64,000 nt of DNA, from positions 1,230,051,070-1,230,115,069 of the forward strand of contig CM062819.1 in the NCBI GenBank assembly GCA_031772625.1, written 5' to 3'. Source of the stretch: Pinus tabuliformis. Taxonomy: Eukaryota; Streptophyta; Pinopsida; Pinales; Pinaceae. The notes beneath the pieces are model-generated. The model made no database searches, was not told the origin of the DNA, and saw only the letters and a list, made by a program, of their open reading frames with translations. This document shows positions 11,321 to 21,567 of the stretch, one piece after another; the stretch's first letter is position 1, and the number at the start of each line of letters is the position of its first letter. Position numbers and translations under genes: made by a program.

Positions 11321-12297
11321 AAACAAACAGAGAAAACTACTTTTGTATTCTTCTTTATGAACTATAAACAAAGAGAAATAGGATGAACCAACCTGTGTCT
11401 TGCGCTAGTCCTTTGATCCAATCTCTCTCCTCTTTGACAGCTTCCAGCTACTTGCTCCCTTACTTGTCCAGCTTCACCAAGTACCTGTAAGATCACAGAA
11501 GAAGGAAACTATACAAAGATATGGGTTTATATTCATAAATAACTTAGGATCAGATTTAAGTTAACCATACAAATGTAACAAACATCAATGAAACACAAGC
11601 ATGGAGAAGAAACTCAAATAGTTTTATTGATATACAAGAAGATCCAGGAGGAGTTACAACCGATGATTCCTAACCCAGCATCAACCTACCAGCAAAGAAA
11701 TCCCTTATTCAACCCCAACAAAGCATAGATCACCCAATTCTCTAATATGTATCTCAAAACCAACAGCAATTCCTTACAATGTGCAAACTTCCAGCCTCTG
11801 GATCTCTAGGATGAGGGATCCATATATAGATGTATGCAAGGAGGATGAGTCAGTTCATGAATTGATTAGTGGCTTCTCTCTGTCAGTTCTTGCTTCCACT
11901 TGGAGACTGAGAGCCTCTTACTCATCCTTGGTCGAATTCAGTGAGGCAAGTGTCATTGGAGAAGATTCTGGAAGCTTCCATTGTCTCTCCACCTCGCGGA
12001 ATGACACTGCCATTTGTCATTTCCCGCTCAACGCACCCTGGTAGTGCATTTAGGTGCATTGCAACGCACCTAGCTAGTGGACTTAGGTGCTATGCAACGC
12101 ACTTGGCTAGTGGAGCAGCTGAAATGATCCTGATTTGACTTATTCTGAGCAGTTTCTGGTGGAGAACTTCTGGGAGAAGCTGTAATTTGTTGACCTTGTT
12201 CCTTTAGGGGGTGGAACAACACTTTTAGGGACTTAGGAGCCCTTGGTTTATGGACATTTCATGCTTATAGCTGTAAGGCACAAAAATGTCTATAACA
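11321..12297 (-). repeat. Internal truncated LTR copy within Z
   Basis: About 977 bases match the Z LTR, but the first 64 plus-strand bases (the U5 end in element sense) are missing. Filler of 17 bases (11304-11320) joins it to the end of the first UTR copy. Its inner edge, TATAACA at 12291-12297, is followed by the same polypurine-tract sequence as the terminal LTR. It is part of a duplication of 7899-11303 onto 11321-14730, offset about 3.42 kb. Confidence 0.9.
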
Positions 12298-14730
12298 GTT
12301 GCCCCCTAAAGTATGAGGCCGTTTATCGGGTGAAATGATTTATTAGGAGGATCCGAAGTTCTTTCAATGCTGGGAGGAGATCTGTAATAAGATACAATAC
12401 AATACATTATCTTCATACTGTTTTCATGATCTATCTGAGGCGGGCATTCCCATGCTCAGCTTTATAAATTCATTTTCATGTACATAGGACAGACAATCGT
12501 CTGATGGTAGAATGATGATTCTGATAGAGCCATCATCCTTTTGGCAGGATGATTATCTGTGCTATAATGCTGTACATTTCAATGTTTTTATTTTCCTGAA
12601 TATATATCGCAGCCCAGATGGATGAAACTAGATCCGGGGTCTTCAATCTCGTCCGATCTTCACTCGAAGTACAAGTCAATCCATGTGAGAAATGTTTTGA
12701 ATTCGAACATGGAAAGACATCGCTTGATTACCAGTCAATGATGTAAACTGTTAACAAGCACGAGAGGAATCACCGATAATGATAATGACCCTCAAGGTAC
12801 TGCAGTAAAATTCACGTGGTGTGAATAAAGGACTTGGCGTCGAACACCACGCAAAATCTTTCGGTCGAAGGTCATTGATGTAAACCTGTCGCCGAAAGTG
12901 AGAAACTTTCCATTGAGGCATGCAAGCTTCAAAGTACTGAATGGGGTGTTCCTAGATCAACTTCTTGGATAATGAGCTGATGTCGGCAAGAAGTGATCCG
13001 TTATAGGAGGGCCTTAATGAATCCCACATCAATGACACGGAACGGAGAAAATGATTTTGATGGAGGTGAAAACGATCTGATGATATATGGTTCAGGGTGG
13101 CGGTCATGAAAGAGTGGAGTATAATGTATGGTAGTGGGCGGGACACAAGTGGCCTTTCTGGATGACTTCTCTTGAACATGTCGGCGACACTTATGTGATG
13201 GATTGGTAGCATTAACCCCAAATGTGGATGGTATGGCGAGACCATGGTGATGTGACTGGTGAATGGAACAACCCAACCCGACTCGGGCACGGAGTGGAAG
13301 TGTCATGTTCAAGAGCGACTTGCTACCAATAAAGATTCTTTGAGTTTTCTTCCCAATTTTTCCCCAGTCATTGCTGACCAGTACCTCTTTATTTTTGTCA
13401 AGCTTGAGGAGGATAACATATGCTTGTTCTATAATTTTCCCTTCGGGCAAACCCATCGCTATGTTTTAACGAGCCTAGCGATAGTGAAACTCGTTCTCGT
13501 CTAAAGACAAGTTTGTCGCTATTAATCTTTTTAACGAGTCTAACGACAAAGATAACTCGGTCCTTTTCATTTTTAGAGAGTCTGAAAAGGTACGTAAAGG
13601 TAACTCCAAAATTCCTTTTTCGTCATCTAATCCCTTAAGTCCGAAAAAGTATAAAACAATACAGAAGGGATGAATTTTCAATTACTTTAACGAGCCGAAC
13701 AAAACAAGCGCTCGATATTTTTGTGCAATAATCCCTCAGGTCCAAAAAGATTAAAATCTAGAGGAGGGATAGCACTTCCTGTCCCTTTAACGAGCTGGAA
13801 GGCCAAGGACTCGGCAATCTTTTCATATTTTACGAGTCAGTTGAAAAGAGCTTAAAGAAGACTCGTCTTTTGAGGAACGAGTGATAAAATGGGTAGCAGC
13901 TGATTCCAGGTAAGGTTTGGAATTTTCCAATCACGGCAGTGTCACAAGGATGGCTAGTGAAATCACTCTTCGCAGTTGTTCCTCAAAATGGGTAAACAAA
14001 CAAATGGAGGTGAATGATCGGCCAATGTAAAAGTCGAGGTGACGGTGCAAACATGACCAAGGCTTTAATGGCTGAAATGCTACATTCACGGTGGTTATTT
14101 ACCAGGGGATAGTTCATTTTTAAATGAGCTTAAACGCGGGTGGAAACATTTGCTCGGTGCGGGTTTATTTTTTAACGAGCTTGAACCTTGCGGTAACACT
14201 GCTCGACCAGATGGTCTTGTTTTGATTTTTTACCATAAATAGCTTTGTCCTTCCAAAGATCGTACTGTATTTTCAACTGCTTCATCAAACTAGTCAGAAA
14301 TGAACAATATTTGCTTGAAAACGAGATTAAAACGCTAATATTTTACTTTGAACTACGTAAAAGTAATCAAAAAGTGTTTTTTACCTCTCATTTTACCATT
14401 TCATTTGAACTTGGTTTGTTGGAGCTTTGGAGGTGCTTTTCCCCCTCGATTTTCATCAGTTGATTTCGGGAGATCCTGTGGACGATTCTCGGCGCCGTCT
14501 GGACCAGGTAGGAGCTAAACCTGAGCTCTTTCATTTCATGGTTTCCATTTTGCTTTTTGAGCCTGATTCCCTGCTTTTCTGAGCCCCTGGGGTTTGAGGG
14601 ACTCGTTCTGTCATCAACGCACCCCCAGTGTATCGAAACCTGCGTTGAATGCTGGCTTGTATGAAGGCAGTTTGACATTCAACGCACCTAGAACACTGCT
14701 GCAGGTGCGTTGGGCGCAGAAAGGGAATTT
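12298..14730 (-). repeat. 3' untranslated region of Z, second copy
   Basis: This is a near-identical copy of 8875-11303 with scattered substitutions, including the AACGAG-word array (about 13460-14180) and the CAACGCAC words near 14615-14710. At 14731 it runs into sequence unique to Z that leads into the antisense PMD gene, so this copy is the ancestral junction and the left copy is the duplicate. Confidence 0.85.
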
Positions 14731-14866
14731 GTTGCACAATTTTTGATGGAATTTTTGCCTGTTTCTCACCAAAATCAGGATCTAACTCCTCTCTTGTTTG
14801 TTTTTTCAGAGATTTTGGAGCAAAATGACCCTTACATGGTGAGAACGTGAGCATGAAGAAGAGGAC

Positions 14867-15697
14867 ATGATTTCCCTACATGATCCAGTTACAGTGAACG
14901 CGCTGCGGAATTGTGGCTTGCTTAAGTTCTTCCGCATTTCTAGCATGAGACAGCAGATCAACTTACTGCAGTATTTTCTCGATGCTTGGGATCCTACTAA
15001 TCAGGTTTTCCAGATTAGGGGCAAATCTATCCCCTTGACTGCAGTAGACATTTATTTCTTGACTGGCTTGTCGAGGCGGGGTGCCCCCATCTCTTTGTCA
15101 GGTTCGGCCCGAGGAGGCGATTCTGTGAGAGATTATGTCCGCCAGTATTGAGAAGAAGGATCTCAGCCGAGTAAATACGGCAAGATCATTATCCGTGATG
15201 TCACTGACAGGACCCTTAGGGCTATCCTGTTTACTTTTGGTAGGATGGCCGGTAGTGCGTCTCTTCATGTAGCCAACCGATCCTATATGCAGCATGCCCT
15301 GGAATGCCTCCAACCGAAGGTGTTCAACTGGTGCGACGCAGTACTTCTTGTGATGAAAGAACAGTTGACCAAGGTAAAGAGCGGGAGGTTGAAGAACTTT
15401 GGGTATGGTTCTATTTTGACCGCCTTTGCCTTGGAGAAGATACCACTGATGCAGCCGCAGTATATTGCACTCGATTTACCTTCACCTACTGAACCACGTA
15501 TGCAGAGATGGGTTGACCATATGTCTAGGCACGCTGGTCAGTCTCAGATTTCATTTTCTGATACCTTCTTCAGGTGGTTTGACTGTCAAGAGATGGTTTA
15601 TTCCGAGTATCCATATGCTGGCATGGACTTCCGGGGTGATCTAGATTTAGTACTGCCGGATGGCGAACAGTGGGACGCCATTGGTAAATTCTTTGAT
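14867..15697 (+). pseudogene. Plant mobile domain (PMD, MAIN-like) gene, exon 1
   Basis: This frame runs antisense to the pol genes of Z. It shows a plant mobile domain (aminotransferase-like, PMD), known from MAIN/MAIL1 proteins and from genes carried by plant transposons. Features: VNALRNCGLLKFF near the start, a Trp-containing QYFLDAWDP, the segment IPLTAVDIYFLTGLSRRG around residue 65, and a later WVDHMSRHA and YPYAGMDFRGDLDLVLPDG. One in-frame TGA at 15149-15151, probably from CGA, interrupts it. The ATG at 14867 is the first in the open frame, since a stop lies about 30 bases upstream. The exon probably ends near 15697, at the edge of the 5S-bearing repeat. Confidence 0.8.
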
Positions 15698-15699
15698 TG

Positions 15700-16063
15700 T
15701 GGGGTAGCAAGCTAAGTGGGCTTGATTGTGGGAAAAACTCCACAGTTAAGCGCGCTTGAGCCAGAGGAGTTCTGGGATGGGTGACCTCCTGGGAAGTCCT
15801 GGTTACCGGGTGCAAGCCCCGGAAGTGATGATTGATGCTATGTGATTCGTTCTCCACATTTCACTAGTTTCAATCCCACTTCTTCACCCCTGTGAGCATC
15901 ACCCGATGCAATGAGTGCTAAGTGAACTATTCAAAAATCATGAGAAATTAGTCAGTTACGACTACCTCTCATGGAAATGGTCATATGTTTGAATGACTTA
16001 CTTAACGCAGTTGAATCCCAAAAATGATATCTAATATAATGCACTGCGTAAATCCCCCATACT
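15700..16063 (+). repeat. 5S rRNA-bearing direct repeat, copy 1
   Basis: Copy 1 of a 363-364 bp direct repeat. Positions 15737-15820 correspond to the 3' half of plant 5S rRNA. They include the internal Pol III promoter: an A-box-like AGTTAAGCGCGCTTGAGC, the intermediate GATGGGTGA and the C box TCCTGGGAAGTCC. The first 40-odd bases of 5S are missing or too divergent to align, so this is not a functional rRNA gene. 5S sequence inside a terminal repeat is the hallmark of Cassandra TRIM elements, but I find no primer site, purine tract or target duplication that would prove that identity. Confidence 0.75.
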
Positions 16064-16136
16064 TAAATTCAAAAAGAGTCAAGGGATCTCTACTTGAATG
16101 GTTCATGAGGCACAATACTTGCTAAGGTTTTGCAAA

Positions 16137-16500
16137 TGGGGTAGCAAGCTAAGTGGGCTTGATTGTGGGAAAAACTCCACAGTTAAGCGCGCTTGAGCCA
16201 GAGGAGTTCTGGGATGGGTGACCTCCTGGGAAGTCCTGGTTACCGGGTGCAAGCCCCGGAAGTGATGATTGATGCTATGTGATTCGTTCTCCACATTTCA
16301 CTAGTTTCAATCCCACTTCTTCACCCCTGTGAGCATCACCCGATGCAATGAGTGCTAAGTGAACTATTCAAAAATCATGAGAAATTAGTCAGTTACGACT
16401 ACCTCTCATGGAAATGGTCATATGTTTGAATGACTTACTTAACGCAGTTGAATCCCAAAAATGATATCTAATATAATGCACTGCGTAAATCCCCCATACT
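16137..16500 (+). repeat. 5S rRNA-bearing direct repeat, copy 2
   Basis: By eye this is identical to 15700-16063 over its whole length, offset 437 bases. Its 5S-like part is 16174-16257. The 73 bases between the copies (16064-16136) are unique, with no PBS or polypurine tract. Both copies lie within the inferred intron of the PMD gene. Confidence 0.8.
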
Positions 16501-16585
16501 CATATTCATGTTTATCGTTTTTCATTTATAATGTCCTTGTGCTTTATTTTATCAATACTCTAATCAAACTCATGTGTTCATGCAG

Positions 16586-16836
16586 ATGTTGGTCCTGTTC
16601 GGCCAGTAGCACGCCTAAGAGTGCCAGCTGCCGCCCCAGCAGGAGAGGTTGTTGGAAGGGCTATCCTTCGCGACCTCGATGTGGCCGAGACTCTCATAGC
16701 ATTATAGGAGCAGGTTGAGGGCCTCACTCTTGTTATTCCAGATGTGAGGACTGACGAGCTGCCCTTGAGGTTGCAGCGGCATACTACTGGTGTGCCAAGA
16801 CGATGGACTCGTCTCTTACGCATGATCGCATAGGCT
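16586..16836 (+). pseudogene. PMD gene, exon 2
   Basis: After TTCATGCAG (16577-16585), a good 3' splice site, an open frame encodes an Ala/Arg-rich tail (VGPVRPVARLRVPAAAP and on) ending at a TAG at 16834-16836. One TAG near 16704 interrupts it. Frame and position make it the continuation of the PMD exon 1. The reading phase requires exon 1 to end one base into a codon, which fits a donor at the first GT before the 5S repeat (about 15697). Splicing is inferred, not shown. Confidence 0.5.
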
Positions 16837-17033
16837 GTGACTTGCTATCACGAGCATCATTAGACTAGGGTGCCCCCTAGCATTTTGAGTTTTTGGGTCG
16901 TGTGACCGATTTTGTCTTGGTTACAGAACATTATGTGTAAACCATAAACAGCTATATATATTTTTGATTTTCGGGGTTTTATTTTGGTTGAGCTATATGA
17001 TCCACATGTAAAACATTGATGATGTGTTTCTTT

Positions 17034-17465
17034 TTATAAATGTTGCAAATGTCTATCTAACACATAGTTTGCTAATGAGTCGGTTAATGTGTTTAAGTTT
17101 CTGGAAATATGTTGGTATTGAATAAGATCAAATTGTCTTTCCAAAATCTTAACCCATAGGAACATACGATAAATAGCTGGGTTTCAGACAGAATATATAC
17201 CATTGAGTTGTAGAATTACGAGCTGTGAGTCTAGCCTGACAATTAGTCAGCGTATACCATGAGTTATGGCATCAGAGAGAAGTTCTATCAACGCACTATA
17301 CTCAGCGATGTTATTCGTTGATCGACCAATACATACACCTCTGAAACTTACTAACTCGCCGCTTGGATCAAAAATGGCCCAGGCTGCGGAGGACAGGTTC
17401 CGCGAACTACGACTCGCTCCGTCGGCATATCCAACACATGGCTCCAATGGGTTTGACATCTGCAA
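17034..17465 (-). pseudogene. Second (archaeal-type) RNase H of element Z
   Basis: This is an extra RNase H domain, known in Tat-lineage elements as aRNH. It would remove RNA from the RNA/DNA hybrid. All four catalytic positions can be read: Asp in GYADGAS, Glu in NIAEYSAL, Asp in RLDSQLV and Asp in TDSLAN. It ends at TAA (17034-17036). Two in-frame TGA codons (about 17244-17246 and 17178) interrupt it, both plausibly CGA to TGA changes. The first ATG (17459) lies just after TTTATTGCAG, a good 3' splice site, so it may be expressed from a spliced RNA. It lies downstream of integrase, separated by a double stop at 17544-17549. Confidence 0.82.
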
Positions 17466-17546
17466 TAAATGTAAAAATGTGGATTACTCGACCAAAACAA
17501 ACACTTTAGCAAAAACAAAAATATAACAAAAGCATATTGGTTACTA

Positions 17547-19274
17547 CTACGCGTAGTAACGCTTGAGGTACAACCCATTACGAGGTTGCGCCAGTGGAAT
17601 TCCGTCATAATCCATTAACTCGTAGGCTCCCTTTGCTAACACCCGCTTAACAATATAGGGGCCCATCCATAAAGACTTAAATTTACCTGCTCCCAATTTA
17701 TCGGATTCTTGATCATAAAGCAAGACCAAGTCACCTTCTGAGAAGACACGGGGTTTGACATTTTTGTCGAACTGCGCCTTGAATCGTTTCTTATGGGCTT
17801 CGTTAGCCAAAGTGGCGTCACGACGGGTTTCATCCAATTGGATTAATTCCAAGAAACGAGCCTCTTCTTCTGAAGTTCCGGGGAGGAGATCAATTGCGAG
17901 TTTGAGAGACGAGATTTCACACTGGACTGGTAAGACTGCTTCCAAGCCATATACCAGTTGGAAGGGTGTGAACCCAGTTGCATTCCTTACCGATGTTCAG
18001 TAAGCCCACAAAACTGAGTACAGGATTAGGTGCCATCTCCTTTTGTGAACTCCGATCATCCTTTGCAGCATGCGTTTCAGGACTTTGTTGATCGCTTCAA
18101 CTTGTCCGTTGGCTTGCGGATAATATGGAGTAGAGATATCGTGAGACAACCCTAGTTTGGCAGCTAATTCAACCATCATGTGATTGCGAAAATGTGATCC
18201 ATGATCTGTGACTATAGCCTGTGGTACGCCGAATCTGGTGACTACATGATTGAAAAAGAAGAGGGCAGCTGTTTCACCAGTATTATCTAATGTAGGAATC
18301 GCCTCGGCCCATTTGGTAAAATAGTCAACTGCGACTATGATATACCCATGCCCCCCAGTCGAGGTGGGGTTACATGTCATGAAATCGATGCCCCATTTGG
18401 CAAATGGCCCAACAGCAACTATTGGCTGTAGAGGTGCGGGTGGTCTTCTGGTTTTGCTATCAAAAATTTGACAAGCATGGCAACTTCTGACTGCGGTTAT
18501 GCAATCTTTGAACATTGTTGGCCAGAAGTATCCTGCTCGTAAGATTTTTTGTGCTGTAGCATATCCAGATTGATGCCCCCCACACGCGCCTGAATGACAC
18601 TCATTCAGGACTTTTTCGGCCTCCTCATGGGTGAGGCACCTTCTCAGAACTGTATCAATACCACGACGGTAAAGTGTATCACCGACGATCATGTAGTCTT
18701 TTGCTTGGTATCGTATACGTTTTTGTTCAGAGTGGGAGGTGTTTGGCCTAAATTTTTGGGTTTGGAGATAAATGATTATATCCCCATACCACTCATTGCT
18801 TGTAGATATCAGAAACAAAATTTCATCCACGATTGATTCTTCAGATGTTTCATCGTTGGACGACGATGGGAGATCGCATAATAATTCTGCAAAAACTATA
18901 GCTTTCTTTGACTTGGATTTTACAAATTCCAGATCAAACTCTTGAAGGATTGCTATCCATTTTGAATATTTGCCCCCCAGCAACTGTCGCGACAATATAT
19001 AAGTCATGGGGTTGCAATCTGACAGAATGGTAGTTTTCCGAAAGAGGACATAGTGTCGAAATCTTTGTATCGCTTGAATAGCTGCAAGCACTAGTTTTTC
19101 AACATAAGAATATTTTCTTTCTGTATCATTTAAGTTCTTACTTAAATAATATATAGGATGTTCAATTCCATCGACTTCTTGAACTAAAACCATTGCGATG
19201 GTCGTATCTGCTGCAGCCAGATACAAGTTAAAATCTCGTTGATAATCGGGGGCGTACATTAATGATGCTTTCAT
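17547..19274 (-). pseudogene. Z pol: RNase H and integrase
   Basis: This is the continuation of pol in the same frame as RT. The native RNase H (19274 to about 18900) has Glu in YVEKLVLA and Asp in ILSDCNPM. However, the usual first catalytic Asp is replaced (LYLAAAD), so it may be weak. Integrase shows the HHCC zinc finger (ECHSGACGGHQSG ... CHACQ) and a full DDE core: WGIDFM, IVTDHGSHF and PQANGQVEAINKVLK. A TGA at 17997-17999 (WAY-stop-TSV, a likely CGA to TGA change) splits the core from the C-terminal part (17547-17945), which ends in GPYIVKRVLAKGAYELMDYDG and a double stop. Confidence 0.93.
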
Positions 19275-19313
19275 TAGGGAATCTTTTAAAGCATCAAAGG
19301 AAGCTTGTGCAAC

Positions 19314-20618
19314 CTAATCCCATACGAAGGGTACCTCCTTTTTCAAGAGACGAGTATAACCTTTAGCAAGTTCAACGTAATTTGGAATGAACCTCCTCAG
19401 AAAGTTTGCTTTCCCTTGGAGTTTCTGAATCTGAAGTAAATTCGAAGGTGGAGGAAAATTTATGATTGCCTGGGCCTTACACGGGTTGAGACGAATCCCA
19501 TCCTTGGAGACTACAAAGCCAAGTAAATGACCAGAACTGTCGCAAAATACACATTTGTGTGGATTGAGTCGTATCTTGTAGTGTCGGCAACGTAGAAATA
19601 TCGCTCTTAAATGCTGCGGATGATCAGTTCGCTTTCGCGAATGAGACGGAAGGTCGTCGAGGTATGGTTGAACGATGTTTTTGATGTCATGGAAGGCATA
19701 ATTCATTGCCCTCTGAAACGTCGCCCCTGCGTTCTTTAAACCAAAGGGTAATTTTCGATATGCGAATGTACCCCACAGACAGATAAATGCAGTCTTTGAC
19801 TGGTCCTGTGGGCGGATATTTATTTGATTATACCCGGAGAATCCATCCATGAATGAAAAGATTTCGCATCCGGCGCATTCATCAATTATCTGGTCAATGA
19901 AGCGTGTAGGGTAGTTGTCTTTTGGACAAGCTTGATTTACATCCCTATAATCGACGCACACTCTAATTGTCCCCTGTTTTTTCATAACAGGGACAATATT
20001 CGATACCCAATCGGTTAGAGGAACCGGGTAGATGAAACCAGCATGGAGAAGTTTTTCAACTTCTGCCTTAATGGCAGCGGCTTTCTTGGGGTGCACCTGC
20101 CTTAGCCGTTGTTGTACTGGTTTGACATCTGGATACATCTTAATTTCGTGTTCAACGATACTCGAGTCGATGCTTGGCATTTCACTGTATAACCAAGCAA
20201 AGACATCTCTGAATTCGCGAAAAAGAGCGTTATATATTTCCAGTTCTGAAGGAGAACAAAATTTGCCGACATAAATATTCTCTACAACATCTGTTTTGGT
20301 CGAGATATTTATGGCTATAGTCTCCTTAATGTTGGATAAGTTTCGCTCGGAATCCACCGTATTTACAGTATTTGACAGGAAGTCAAGTACTGAAGGATGA
20401 TAAAGGTCATCTTGAGTATCTTCTTCACAATCCAGAAGAAGAGAACGATGGTGGGAATCATTCCATGGTGCTCCTTCAATTACCATAGCTTGGAGAATTC
20501 CTTCGTCGGTGACATGCACTCGCGACCAAGGATCTGAAGGAGTACCATATTCTCTGGACCTATCTATCCAAACGCTTGATGAGCGTTGATTTGGGTCTGC
20601 CTCCCATGCTAGGAACAT
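19314..20618 (-). pseudogene. Z pol: reverse transcriptase
   Basis: This is a Ty3/gypsy reverse transcriptase. Motifs: WVSNIVPVMKKQGTIRVCVD, DYRDVNQACPKDNYP, FSFMDGFSGYNQI, LPFGLKNAGATFQRAMN, the catalytic box as QPYLDDL, and LGFVVSKDGI. The frame is open from 20624, just after a TAG at 20625-20627, down to a TAG at 19314-19316 (FVWD-stop-VAQASF), which is a single-codon break before the RNase H segment. Both neighbouring segments are in the same frame, so pol is one frame with three stops. Confidence 0.95.
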
Positions 20619-20624
20619 TGATTG

Positions 20625-21506
20625 CTATAATATTTCCATTGGGCTTGGGGGCAAAACCATTGCATGATCCATGTTGATATCGTTTTCTGAGATCTTTGTA
20701 GAAGATATCATGTTGCAGGTTCCTATTGATGCTACTTCCGCCAGATTGATTGGAGGTGGAAGAGCGAAAGTTCCCATTAGTATAGGATCTTTTAGTAGAC
20801 CTACTCCGATATTCTGAAGCAAATGGGGGCTTCCATGGATCATGGGAATGCTTCCTGTAACTTGAGAGCCATTGGGGAGGAAGTTTTGTTGATCGATGAT
20901 TGTAATTCCTCCTTGAAAGGGGAATGCAATCTTTCTAAAATAGGTCGACACAACAGCTGCCATGGCATATATCCATGGTCGTCCCAGTAAGATATTGTAA
21001 TCAAGATTCCCGTCGATGACTTCAACATCTATTTCTACTGTTTTCCCTCCTAGTTCAACTTTCAAGTTATTTAGGATACCGTATGGGGTATATGTCCTTC
21101 CGTCGAATGCTTTTAATGTCATCGCAGACTGCGACAAGGTTGGAGATCCTAAAGTTTTCCAGCAACTCATCGACATAATACATGTAGATGCCCCCTCATC
21201 AATAATTGTTCGATGAACAGTTTTGTTGAGGGCTTTCACTTGAACAAGGAAAGCTAGTTGAGCCGGTAACTGAGGATCGTATCCTTTGTGGTCGAAGGAT
21301 ACAAGATTGGAATCTTTTGGATCGATCCCACCAATGGCTGATAATAAAGCCTGCCTTTGGGATGGGAAATTTTGTAGTACTTCAAGAGTCGACATAGCGG
21401 ATGGTGATTGGGCCAAATATTCCACTATGTTATAATGCTGTGCCACTCTAGCGCGGGGATTAAACGTCGACTTGTGTACTACTCCCTTCGACGGTTTTAT
21501 TGTCAA
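20625..21506 (-). pseudogene. Z pol: aspartic protease
   Basis: This is a retropepsin-like protease that would cut the gag-pol polyprotein. The active-site loop reads IIDEGASTCIM (about residue 105), in place of the common DTGA/DSGA, and the second conserved segment is ILLGRPWIY. No ATG begins the frame. It is already open upstream to about 21626 and overlaps the end of gag by some 58 bases in a different phase, so translation would need a +1 shift or splicing. It ends at TAG 20625-20627, whose 3' context CAA UCA matches the known leaky-stop consensus. Confidence 0.88.
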
Positions 21507-21567
21507 TGCAGGGATGGTGGGTGGTACAACTTCTGTCGAAGTTGTTGTCGAACTACTTGGTTGATCT

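Noticed and set aside
15737-15820. Functional 5S rRNA gene
   Set aside because: Only the 3' half of 5S is recognisable. The first 40-odd bases are absent and flanks are not 5S spacer.
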